DNA of 5,947 bases from NCBI GenBank assembly GCA_002316225.1, contig DCDC01000054.1:1-5947 (forward strand). Reading direction: 5' to 3'. Source of the DNA: Firmicutes bacterium UBA1065 (GTDB lineage: Bacteria > Bacillota > Clostridia > Tissierellales > Sedimentibacteraceae). The position numbers and the translations under genes were made by a program. The notes under the pieces were generated by a model, which worked only from the letters and a program-made list of their open reading frames with translations, searched no databases and was not told the DNA's origin. This document shows positions 1 to 5,242 of this stretch, piece by piece; positions within the stretch are counted from its first letter, which is position 1, and every line of letters begins with the position of its first letter.

Positions 1-602
1 TACCATATTAAATCTGCAATTTCCTCCTGGAAATTAGTTGCGGAATGCTTGTTTATATATACCTTTTCGTAATCATCATCCCAGGATCCGTATTCATAAC
101 CTGCATTTAACCTGTTAAATTCTCCTCTTAATTTTGATGAGTCATGATTATCAAGAATATAATTGCAAACGAACTGACTCAATACATGCATTACGGCTTG
201 TTCTGACGCATAGCAGGGTCCGGAATACAGGCTGCTTTCCAAAGTCTTTATGTATATATTAACCGAGTTTTCATCTTCCGGGGATTGTGAGAACAAGTCT
301 CTTATGATTTCAGTCTTATCAAAAATTACATTTACGGCAATTCCCTTTTGCAGATAAAAATCGGTAATTTCTTTAATCATACCGGCAGGAAACCTCTTGA
401 TGCATTTTTCCAAGGTTGTAAGACATTCGCTGAAATCCCCGCAATCTGATTCTTCAGGCAAGATGATGCTTATTCCGTAGTCTTTTTCCAGGTCACTCTT
501 AACATCTCTTGTATTACTTTCATTGCTTATGGCAAAAACTTGAGTCCCCATCATTGCAATACAAATTATTAAACCCAGGATCCTTGTCAATTTACCCATC
601 AT
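1..602 (-). CDS. Secreted degenerate zinc-metallopeptidase-like protein (3' end outside window)
   Basis: This partial gene is open to the left window edge, with 200 complete codons visible. The N-terminus is a signal peptide: basic residues K4 and R7, a hydrophobic stretch to about residue 22, and a likely cleavage site after VFA (residues 22-24), so the product should be exported. The mature part has the layout of a clostridial zinc-dependent peptidase family as I remember it: an FPAGMIKEI segment (71-79), an amphipathic segment at 135-150 where HExxH normally lies, then an N-LN-GYEYG segment (163-172) and a final S-x-x-x-x-x-EEIAD segment (187-197) resembling the family's ED-A-E region. At the HExxH position this protein reads QAVMH (135-139), so the first zinc histidine and the catalytic glutamate are missing while the second histidine remains. 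Start: ATG at 602, followed by a second ATG at 599, with GGTGAGG at 608-614 as ribosome binding site. The export call is firm; family membership is an inference of moderate strength. Confidence 0.6.
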   Translation of the reverse strand, partial: MMGKLTRILGLIICIAMMGTQVFAISNESNTRDVKSDLEKDYGISIILPEESDCGDFSECLTTLEKCIKRFPAGMIKEITDFYLQKGIAVNVIFDKTEIIRDLFSQSPEDENSVNIYIKTLESSLYSGPCYASEQAVMHVLSQFVCNYILDNHDSSKLRGEFNRLNAGYEYGSWDDDYEKVYINKHSATNFQEEIADLIW

Positions 603-654
603 ATCTACCTCACCGATTAAACACAAAATTAAATCCTACTAAAAAAGTATTAAA

Positions 655-683
655 ATTATAACACAGGGAAAAATAAAAAGCAA
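655..683 (-). promoter_or_regulatory. Sigma-A promoter of the metallopeptidase-like gene
   Basis: On the minus strand, a -35 TTGCTT (683-678) is followed by a 17-bp spacer and a perfect -10 TATAAT (660-655) preceded by TGT, which makes it an extended -10. Transcription would start near 648, giving a leader of about 46 nt before ATG 602. Confidence 0.72.
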
Positions 684-691
684 TATAAAAC

Positions 692-705
692 TGCAAACGT
701 TTACG
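692..705. promoter_or_regulatory. cre-like / LacI-family operator candidate
   Basis: The 14-mer TGCAAACGTTTACG has an AAACGTTT core and matches the CcpA cre consensus TGWAANCGNTNWCA, recalled from Bacillus, at 12 of 14 positions on either strand. It lies between the -35 boxes of the divergent metallopeptidase-like and rlmH promoters, just upstream of both. That position suits a regulator acting on either gene from upstream. The match is short and the regulator is unknown, so this is a candidate only. Confidence 0.35.
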
Positions 706-715
706 CATAAAAAGC

Positions 716-743
716 TTGTAAGCCGGTAAATTGTTGATATAAT
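716..743 (+). promoter_or_regulatory. Sigma-A promoter of rlmH
   Basis: A -35 TTGTAA (716-721) is followed by a 16-bp spacer and a perfect -10 TATAAT (738-743) preceded by TGA, an extended -10. The expected start near 750 leaves a leader of about 26 nt before ATG 776. Confidence 0.72.
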
Positions 744-775
744 GAGAAATATATGATATATGCGAGGGGACCCAG

Positions 776-1255
776 ATGAAGATAACAATAATATCCGTGG
801 GTAAAATAAAAGAAAAGTTTTATGCGGAAGCAGTGAAAGAGTATGCTAAGCGGCTCTCCAGGTATTGCAAACTCACAGAAGAAGTTGTACCGGATGAAAG
901 AGCCGATGAGTGCTTTTCTCCTGCGGAAATAGACCGGGTAAAAATTAAGGAAGGGCAAAAAATACTTAACAAGATTCCCAAGAATTCTTATGTAATTGTT
1001 TTGGACATAAAGGGTCTTGAGCTCAGCTCCGAAGCCTTTGCCGATAAAATAAAGGTCCTGGCTGATCAGGGCATTTCCGATATAAGCTTCATCATAGGCG
1101 GGAGCAACGGACTTTCTATGGAAGTAATAAACAGGGCCGACTTTAAGCTTTCATTTTCCAAAATGACCTTCCCCCATCAATTATTCAAAGTCATCCTCCT
1201 GGAACAAATCTACAGGGCCTTTAAAATAAATTCGGGGGAAACTTACCATAAATAA
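776..1255 (+). CDS. rlmH: 23S rRNA (pseudouridine1915-N3)-methyltransferase RlmH
   Basis: RlmH uses S-adenosylmethionine to methylate N3 of pseudouridine 1915 in helix 69 of 23S rRNA, acting as a SPOUT-family homodimer on assembled 70S ribosomes (family knowledge). The protein is 159 residues, the normal family length. It starts with the typical ISVGKIKEKFY segment (6-16), has the central strand VIVLDIKG (73-80), the SAM-binding knot loop FIIGGSNG (105-112), and the conserved C-terminal block from SKMTFPHQL (128-136) through LLEQIYRAFKI (141-151) to the final YHK (157-159). The start is ATG 776, six bases after AGGGG (765-769). It appears monocistronic, with its own promoter, and converges on lepB. 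No intrinsic terminator hairpin is visible after it. Nothing essential is missing, so it should be functional. Confidence 0.97.
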   Translation: MKITIISVGKIKEKFYAEAVKEYAKRLSRYCKLTEEVVPDERADECFSPAEIDRVKIKEGQKILNKIPKNSYVIVLDIKGLELSSEAFADKIKVLADQGISDISFIIGGSNGLSMEVINRADFKLSFSKMTFPHQLFKVILLEQIYRAFKINSGETYHK

Positions 1256-1273
1256 TACTTTTTTAACAAAACC

Positions 1274-1780
1274 TCATTCCAATTTTCCTATGCGGTTAAG
1301 GGGGAAAAACCTGAAGGCTGCTTTTCCGATAATCTTTTCCTCCGGTATATAGGGATTGGTCCAGTATCTTGCATCCACGGATATAGGCCTGTTATCCCCA
1401 AGGAAAAAGTATGTGCCTTCAGGAACCGTAAATGTTCTTGCCTCTCCTCTTGCTTGTCTGGCATAGGGTTCATAAAGTTTTTCACCGTTAATAAACACCT
1501 GGCCTTCTTCATTTATTTCAACGGTTTCACCCGGAAGTCCGATAAGCCTTTTCACCAGCTTCTCATTTAGTTCATCCGACTGAAATACAAGGATGTCGCC
1601 TCTTTTTGCATCCTTTATGTCAAAGAGCTTGTTGACATATAACCTGTCTCCAGGCATGATTGTCGTTTCCATGGACCCTGTCGGAACAGTCACCAAAATA
1701 AAAACAAACTTGTTTAAAAACAACACAATAACAACAGCAATTATAGCAGGTATTACCCACTCATTTATAAATGTTTTCAT
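1274..1780 (-). CDS. lepB: Signal peptidase I (type P, single membrane anchor)
   Basis: This membrane-bound serine protease removes signal peptides from secreted preproteins on the outer face of the membrane. At 168 residues it has the short Gram-positive form with one N-terminal membrane segment (about 8-30). Family boxes appear in order: VPTGSMETT with the nucleophile Ser36 (box B), GDRLYVNKL (44-52, box C), KRGDILVF (59-66) and VKRLIGLPGE with the general-base Lys77 (box D), and FFLGDNR-x-x-S-x-D-x-R (125-138, box E) with Asp129, Ser134 and Arg138. A GTG at 1786 would add two residues, but its spacing to the ribosome binding site is only 1 nt, whereas ATG 1780 sits 7 nt away, so ATG 1780 is preferred. 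The gene is divergent from zupT, convergent with rlmH, and has its own promoter. Firmicutes often carry several paralogues (sip genes), so the exact symbol is less certain than the function. Confidence 0.95.
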   Translation of the reverse strand: MKTFINEWVIPAIIAVVIVLFLNKFVFILVTVPTGSMETTIMPGDRLYVNKLFDIKDAKRGDILVFQSDELNEKLVKRLIGLPGETVEINEEGQVFINGEKLYEPYARQARGEARTFTVPEGTYFFLGDNRPISVDARYWTNPYIPEEKIIGKAAFRFFPLNRIGKLE

Positions 1781-1787
1781 GTTCACG

Positions 1788-1793
1788 TCCTTT
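1788..1793 (-). promoter_or_regulatory. Ribosome binding site deciding the lepB start
   Basis: AAAGGA lies 7 nt before ATG 1780 but only 1 nt before the in-frame GTG 1786. The spacing favours the ATG. Confidence 0.7.
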
Positions 1794-1832
1794 ATCTCAT
1801 TAATACTGATTCTTTCAAATCACCTAACATCC

Positions 1833-1861
1833 ATTATAACAATGTTTGATTCATGAATCAA
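1833..1861 (-). promoter_or_regulatory. Sigma-A promoter of lepB
   Basis: On the minus strand, a -35 TTGATT (1861-1856) with a 17-bp spacer leads to a perfect -10 TATAAT (1838-1833) preceded by TGT (extended -10). Transcription should start near 1826, giving a leader of about 46 nt before ATG 1780. The -35 box lies inside a perfect palindrome. Confidence 0.72.
1846..1861. promoter_or_regulatory. Perfect 16-bp palindrome over the lepB -35 (operator candidate)
   Basis: TTGATTCATGAATCAA is its own reverse complement over all 16 bases. Its right arm is the -35 box of the lepB promoter, so a bound protein would occlude lepB transcription. It is also about 60-75 bp upstream of the predicted zupT start. 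I do not recognise it as the site of a known regulator family. Confidence 0.45.
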
Positions 1862-1867
1862 CGAAAA

Positions 1868-1890
1868 TTAACATCTTAATAAGATTGTAA
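1868..1890. promoter_or_regulatory. 23-bp dyad overlapping the zupT -35 (operator candidate)
   Basis: The left arm TTAacATCTTA and right arm TAAGATtgTAA flank a single central A (1879); 9 of 11 base pairs match, with an unbroken 6-1-6 core at 1873-1885. The right arm contains the zupT -35 box TTGTAA (1885-1890), the usual place for a repressor site. The odd-spaced AT-rich symmetry is of the general kind used by Fur-family metal regulators, but the arm sequence is not a textbook Fur, Zur or PerR box. Metal-responsive control of zupT is therefore an inference. Confidence 0.5.
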
Positions 1891-1913
1891 GAAAGTAAAA
1901 ATGGGTATATAAT
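1885..1913 (+). promoter_or_regulatory. Sigma-A promoter of zupT
   Basis: A -35 TTGTAA (1885-1890) is followed by a 17-bp spacer and a perfect -10 TATAAT (1908-1913). The predicted start at about 1919-1921 coincides with the ribosome binding site, implying a leader of only about 10-12 nt. Confidence 0.7.
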
Positions 1914-1918
1914 AGTCC

Positions 1919-1925
1919 AAGGAGG
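1919..1925 (+). promoter_or_regulatory. Ribosome binding site fixing the zupT start
   Basis: AAGGAGG sits 5 nt before ATG 1931. The upstream in-frame GTG at 1925 overlaps this site and so cannot be the start. Confidence 0.8.
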
Positions 1926-1930
1926 TGCTT

Positions 1931-2737
1931 ATGAACAATAATATTCTATTAGCATTCGGATTAACCCTGTTAGCAGGGCTAAGCACGGGCATCGGCAGTG
2001 CAATCGCCTTTTTTGCAAAAAAAACAAATACTAAATTTTTAGCCTTCAGCCTGGGCTTTTCGGCAGGCGTAATGATTTATGTCTCCATGATCGAGATTTT
2101 CGCCCAGGCTCAGAAATCTTTGATAGCAGAACTTGGCTTAAAAGCAGGTTCATGGGTAACAGTTGCATCATTTTTCGGCGGAATGTTTCTTATAGCTCTT
2201 ATTGACAAGGTTATACCCAATGAAGAAAATCCCCACCACCTGCACAAGGTCGAAGATTTAAAGGAAGAAAAGGTTCAAATAGAGGACAACCTCATGAGAA
2301 CCGGAATATTCACGGCATTGGCAGTAGGTATACATAATTTCCCCGAAGGTCTTGCAACATTCATTTCCGCCCTTCAACAACCTACTATAGCCATACCCAT
2401 AACCGTTGCTATAGCCATTCACAACATCCCCGAGGGAATATCCATATCTGCCCCAGTTTATTATGCCACGGGAGACAGGAAAAAAGCATTCTACTACTCT
2501 TTTCTTTCAGGACTTGCAGAACCGATCGGAGCTCTTATTGGTTATCTGCTCTTAATGCCTTTCCTGAACGAGACCGTATTTGGCATAGTCTTTGGAATAG
2601 TTGCCGGCATAATGGTTTATATATCTTTGGATGAACTGCTTCCTTCGGCCCATAAGTACGGTGACCACCACCTTTCAATAGCCGGCCTGATGTCCGGTAT
2701 GGGTATTATGGCTGTAAGCTTGTTATTGTTCATATAG
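1931..2737 (+). CDS. zupT: ZIP-family divalent metal transporter, ZupT-like
   Basis: ZIP proteins move zinc and other divalent cations (iron, manganese and cobalt in some) across the cytoplasmic membrane into the cell. The product is 268 residues, close to E. coli ZupT, with about eight hydrophobic segments. The two signature metal-site helices are present: HNFPEG (135-140, in a GIHNFPEGLATF context) and HNIPEG (164-169, in AIHNIPEGISI). LAFSLGFSAGVMIYVSMIE (37-54) aligns with the ZupT segment ending in a conserved glutamate, and AGIMVYISLDELLP (225-238) matches the penultimate helix. A cytoplasmic loop at 98-122 is charged and carries PHHLHK (101-106), a short histidine-rich stretch like the metal-sensing loops of other ZIPs. 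The gene is monocistronic: own promoter, operator-like dyad over the -35, and a strong terminator. Metal specificity cannot be read from the sequence. Confidence 0.93.
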   Translation: MNNNILLAFGLTLLAGLSTGIGSAIAFFAKKTNTKFLAFSLGFSAGVMIYVSMIEIFAQAQKSLIAELGLKAGSWVTVASFFGGMFLIALIDKVIPNEENPHHLHKVEDLKEEKVQIEDNLMRTGIFTALAVGIHNFPEGLATFISALQQPTIAIPITVAIAIHNIPEGISISAPVYYATGDRKKAFYYSFLSGLAEPIGALIGYLLLMPFLNETVFGIVFGIVAGIMVYISLDELLPSAHKYGDHHLSIAGLMSGMGIMAVSLLLFI

Positions 2738-2764
2738 GTATGTCATCATGAATGACAGATAAAT

Positions 2765-2793
2765 GCCCTTCGGAATAGCGAAGGGCTGTTTTT
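2765..2793 (+). terminator. Intrinsic terminator of zupT
   Basis: A perfect 8-bp stem GCCCTTCG (2765-2772) / CGAAGGGC (2779-2786) with a 6-nt loop is followed by TGTTTTT. It ends zupT transcription. It abuts the stop codon (2792-2794) of the convergent deacetylase gene, for which it would be a weaker terminator because the minus-strand tract after the stem reads ATTTATC. Confidence 0.9.
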
Positions 2794-3901
2794 ATAGGGG
2801 GCTGATAACCTGGGTGACCGTGCCAAACTCGTAACCTTGGTCTCTCAATTGGTCTATCATTGACTGAAGGCCTTGAAGCGTATCAGGTGCCGATTGATGC
2901 ATCAGGATAATTGCTCCCGGCTCTGCATTATCTACAACCCTTGCAACTACTGCATCAGCTCCCGGGTTTTTCCAATCCAGGGAGTCTATGGTCCACATAA
3001 TGGTTACATAACCAAGGGAAGCTAATTGGTTTAGAAGGGCCTGGGTGTATTCGCCGAAGGGGGGCCTGAACAAATAGGGATCCTGGCCTGTGATATTCCT
3101 GATCAGGGCTTCTGTTCGAGTAACCTGGTTGATAACTTCCTGCATTGATATCATGGGCATATGAGGATGAGTATAGGAGTGGTTTCCTATCTCATGACCT
3201 TCTGCTGCTATAGCCCTGGCTAATTGGGGATAGTTGATCAGCCAGATTCCCGACAGGAAAAATGTTGCCTTAATATTATTATTCCTTAATATTTCAAGCA
3301 ATTCATAGGTTTGATTGTCACCATAGGTTGCATCAAATGTCAAGGCAACCATCCTCCTGTTTGGATTTCCCCTGTATATGGCAACAGCATTCTCAGGAAT
3401 TGTAATAGTAATTACCATTCCCGGAACAAGCCTTTGGGGGTCCAGACCCGGGTTGCTGTCTAAAATGGACTGGGTAGGTGTTCCAAATCTTGCGGCAATT
3501 TTATATATTGTATCTCCGGGCAGGACTGTATACCTTATTATACCCTGCACTAAAGGCTCAAAGGGATTAAGAGCTTCTTGAGGCAGTATAATTTTCATAC
3601 CGGGAAAAATCAAGGAAGGGTCGGGAATGTTGTTTAATTCTAAGATTCTCCTAATGCTTACCTTGAATAAAAGAGAAATAATATACAGAGTATCCCCGGG
3701 TTGTACGGTATATATCAGGCTTCCGGGAGGGGTTTCCAAATATTCCTCTTCAACGGGTATCAATATGACAGAACCGGGATAGATAAGGTCAGGATTTGTG
3801 ATGTTATTTGCATCTATGATAGCCTGCAGGGAACTTCCATACATGCGGGCAATATTGTACAGGGTATCTCCGGGCTGCACCGTATATATTATTTGACTCA
3901 T
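2792..3901 (-). CDS. Triple-LysM polysaccharide (peptidoglycan) deacetylase, NodB family
   Basis: The product is 369 residues. Three LysM glycan-binding repeats (about 4-49, 62-107 and 122-168), each opening with YTV-x-PGDT-x-Y, are followed by a NodB carbohydrate esterase 4 domain (about 183-365), which removes N-acetyl groups from peptidoglycan or chitin-like sugars. NodB motifs visible: TFDATYGDN (188-196) with the catalytic-base position Asp190; HSYTH (241-245), the metal-binding H-x3-H; RPPFGEY (279-285); DSLDW (306-310); and LMH (333-335). The usual second Asp of TFDDG is Ala191, a variation I recall from other clostridial members and comparable to TFDNG in PdaA. There is no signal peptide: the protein begins MSQIIYTVQPGD, as do spore-coat and cortex LysM proteins such as YaaH/SleL. 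A role in spore envelope or cortex is inferred. The start is ATG 3901, 5 nt from AGGAGG; an upstream in-frame codon at 3937 would place the binding site inside the gene. No clear sigma-A promoter is visible upstream. Confidence 0.92.
   Translation of the reverse strand: MSQIIYTVQPGDTLYNIARMYGSSLQAIIDANNITNPDLIYPGSVILIPVEEEYLETPPGSLIYTVQPGDTLYIISLLFKVSIRRILELNNIPDPSLIFPGMKIILPQEALNPFEPLVQGIIRYTVLPGDTIYKIAARFGTPTQSILDSNPGLDPQRLVPGMVITITIPENAVAIYRGNPNRRMVALTFDATYGDNQTYELLEILRNNNIKATFFLSGIWLINYPQLARAIAAEGHEIGNHSYTHPHMPMISMQEVINQVTRTEALIRNITGQDPYLFRPPFGEYTQALLNQLASLGYVTIMWTIDSLDWKNPGADAVVARVVDNAEPGAIILMHQSAPDTLQGLQSMIDQLRDQGYEFGTVTQVISPL
3398..3892 (-). repeat. Three tandem LysM-encoding repeats
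   Basis: Three degenerate repeats of about 138-141 bp, at about 3892-3755, 3718-3581 and 3538-3398, encode the LysM domains of the deacetylase. The segments encoding YTVQPGDTLY are identical in protein for the first two repeats, and the third reads YTVLPGDTIY. This suggests internal duplication followed by drift. Confidence 0.85.
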
Positions 3902-3906
3902 AATAA

Positions 3907-3912
3907 CCTCCT
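3907..3912 (-). promoter_or_regulatory. Ribosome binding site fixing the LysM-deacetylase start
   Basis: AGGAGG lies 5 nt before ATG 3901 and is the only good site upstream of the reading frame. It excludes the 12-residue longer start at 3937. Confidence 0.85.
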
Positions 3913-4015
3913 GTTCTTTATCTTTATAATATTCCAAACCTTAAATTAAGTGATAGTTGCTTTGACATGGGATACTTGACTGTCGCTCAGGATAATAAAA
4001 CCTACAAAAAAATAA

Positions 4016-4207
4016 AATCTGCCTGTGCAGATTATAAATAATGGTAAGATAATCGAAAGTGTCATGACGGAACTTAACCTTGACATAGACAGGGTGCTAT
4101 ACGAAATTAAAAGGCTTGGATACAAAGACATAAAAGATGTTTTTTATGCGGGAATTGACTGTCAGGGACAATTCTTCATTATCCCCCGTTACAGGGAAAA
4201 AATATAG
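4016..4207 (+). pseudogene. C-terminal remnant of a DUF421 (YetF-type) membrane protein
   Basis: The 63 sense codons after an in-frame TAA (4013-4015) match the cytoplasmic C-terminal part of DUF421/YetF proteins. The pattern is LPVQIINNGKII (an LI-x-NGK segment), then a helix in L-x(2)-EIKRLGY form where the family has L-x(2)-LR-x-(K/Q)G, then IKDVFYAGID (the V-x-x-A-x-x-E segment), then G-Q-FFIIPR (the G-x-x-S-V-x-x-K end). The N-terminal membrane helices are absent. A GTG at 4025 is the only nearby start for this frame, it has no ribosome binding site, and the homology extends upstream of it to the stop, so this looks like a decayed or truncated gene rather than a real 60-residue protein. 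Another frame just upstream (about 3943-4012, ending in an A-rich run) could be the preceding piece after a frameshift, but that match is weak. Family assignment rests on pattern memory. Confidence 0.6.
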
Positions 4208-4245
4208 CAGAACCATTAAATGAAAGACTTGTTTCTTCTAAGGAT

Positions 4246-5208
4246 TTATATATACTTAACCATGCAATCAGGCAAAGAAATAATTTCGGAACAAATAATA
4301 TCCTTATAATCAATAAGCGATTTTTCGTCCATACTGATATAATAGGCGTCACGAGATGTTAAGGCAGCTTCACGGAACTTTTCAATATCATCTTGTTTTG
4401 GCGCTTTAAAAACTTCTTTCTTCATTATCAGACCCTTAGAAATATAAAATAATTTTAAGCCCTCATCAATGGGAACCGATAAAACTATATCCCTTTTCAA
4501 GAGTTCCTTGTATCTATTTAGTGAATTAACAAGATAATTCACATTATTCAAAATGTCTTTGAATAAAGAAGCCCTTTCAAAATTATGTAAAGCAGCTTCA
4601 TTTTTCATCTTCTTTTCCAATTCATTGATAAAGATACGGGCTTCCGAATCATTCGTCAATATTTCATATAAAGAATTCCTGTTTTCATTAAATTCAAACT
4701 CACCTATAGTCACCGGAAAGAGGTGATATTCAAAAAAATATGAATCATCCTTTTTAACAATCGGGTATAAATTCCTTAAGCTCTTGACAGTCTCATTTAA
4801 ATAATATCTTTTCCTGAATGGACCGAAAGAGTTTTCTTCTCTCGATTCCACCACTGACAAGGCCCTGTGTTTATTATAGTTTTCAAGCTTTAAATAGACA
4901 TATCCCCTGTCATGCTTCATTTGGGAATTAAATACAGGTTTTAACTCCTTTATTAAAGAACATTCCAAAAGGCGGGCCTCCAAATGAGTATCCGTCACAA
5001 TAAATTCAATGTTATCAATCATTTTAACCATTCTTTTAATCTTGTCCCACTCGGGATTGTGAGTAAAATATATTTTTACCCTTTTGTTCAGCATCTTGCT
5101 TTTCCCCACATAAATTACATTGCCTTTGTTGTCGATCATTTTATAGACACCCGGCTTCATGGGGAGCTCACTTAATTTAGCCCTTATTTTATCAGAAATA
5201 TTTATCAA
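4246..5208 (-). CDS. Truncated UvrC-like GIY-YIG nuclease with UVR motif
   Basis: The product is 320 residues and aligns with the N-terminal half of UvrC, the excision-repair nuclease subunit. The GIY-YIG domain (about 13-100) has LPMKPGVY (15-22), IYVGKSKML (32-40), Arg43, Glu82 in LLECSLIK and Asn94, covering the catalytic positions of the 3' incision nuclease. A GPF segment (129-131) and a UVR motif for UvrB contact (about 190-225, ELEKKMKNEAALHNFERAS) follow, then a stretch resembling the start of the UvrC middle region (RDIVLSVPIDEGLKLFYISKG, beginning at 239). The RNase H-like 5' incision domain and the helix-hairpin-helix DNA-binding domain are missing, as in Cho. The cysteines that UvrC carries between GIY-YIG and UVR (an Fe-S region) are also absent; the only Cys residues are 83, 306 and 315. 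The start TTG 5208 is chosen because AAAGGTGAT precedes it and MINISDKIRAKLSELP is a normal UvrC beginning. ATG 5262 would overlap the receiver gene and has no binding site. It is the last gene of a kinase-receiver operon. Confidence 0.85.
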   Translation of the reverse strand: MINISDKIRAKLSELPMKPGVYKMIDNKGNVIYVGKSKMLNKRVKIYFTHNPEWDKIKRMVKMIDNIEFIVTDTHLEARLLECSLIKELKPVFNSQMKHDRGYVYLKLENYNKHRALSVVESREENSFGPFRKRYYLNETVKSLRNLYPIVKKDDSYFFEYHLFPVTIGEFEFNENRNSLYEILTNDSEARIFINELEKKMKNEAALHNFERASLFKDILNNVNYLVNSLNRYKELLKRDIVLSVPIDEGLKLFYISKGLIMKKEVFKAPKQDDIEKFREAALTSRDAYYISMDEKSLIDYKDIICSEIISLPDCMVKYI

Positions 5209-5211
5209 TCT

Positions 5212-5220
5212 ATCACCTTT
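5212..5220 (-). promoter_or_regulatory. Ribosome binding site supporting a TTG start for the UvrC-like gene
   Basis: AAAGGTGAT matches seven contiguous bases of the ideal Shine-Dalgarno sequence, with 7 nt between AGG and TTG 5208. No comparable site precedes ATG 5262. Confidence 0.7.
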
Positions 5221-5242
5221 TCTCCACTGCTTAGAATAATTA

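Noticed and set aside
701..958. Open minus-strand frame of 85 codons over the rlmH start
   Set aside because: It lies antisense to the well-supported rlmH gene and its promoter, and the translation looks like low-complexity antisense of coding DNA.
1288..1512. Open minus-strand frame within lepB
   Set aside because: It is an alternative frame inside lepB, whose own frame carries all signal peptidase boxes.
1593..1856. Open plus-strand frame opposite lepB and its promoter
   Set aside because: It is antisense to the catalytic region of lepB and covers its promoter, with no family resemblance.
2741..2757. Small inverted repeat TGTCAT / ATGACA with a 5-nt loop just after the zupT stop
   Set aside because: The stem is AT-rich and short with no T run; the strong terminator 8 bp further on accounts for termination.
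3378..3949. Two open plus-strand frames opposite the LysM region (3378-3581 and 3701-3949)
   Set aside because: Both are antisense shadows of the repeated LysM coding sequence; the real product is on the minus strand.
3962..3981. TTGACA at 3962-3967 and TTGACT at 3976-3981 on the plus strand, possible -35 boxes for the DUF421 remnant
   Set aside because: No -10 hexamer lies at 16-18 bp from either; the nearest GATAAT is 23 bp from the first and 9 bp from the second.
3946..4131. Open minus-strand frame of 61 codons
   Set aside because: It overlaps the DUF421-like segment on the opposite strand, has no recognisable motif, and reads as antisense of it.
4188..4202. CCC/GGG hairpin followed by an A run near the end of the DUF421 remnant as a minus-strand terminator
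   Set aside because: The stem is only about 3 bp, and on the minus strand the T run comes before the stem rather than after it.
4984..5175. Open plus-strand frame of 63 codons
   Set aside because: It is antisense to the GIY-YIG catalytic region of the UvrC-like gene.
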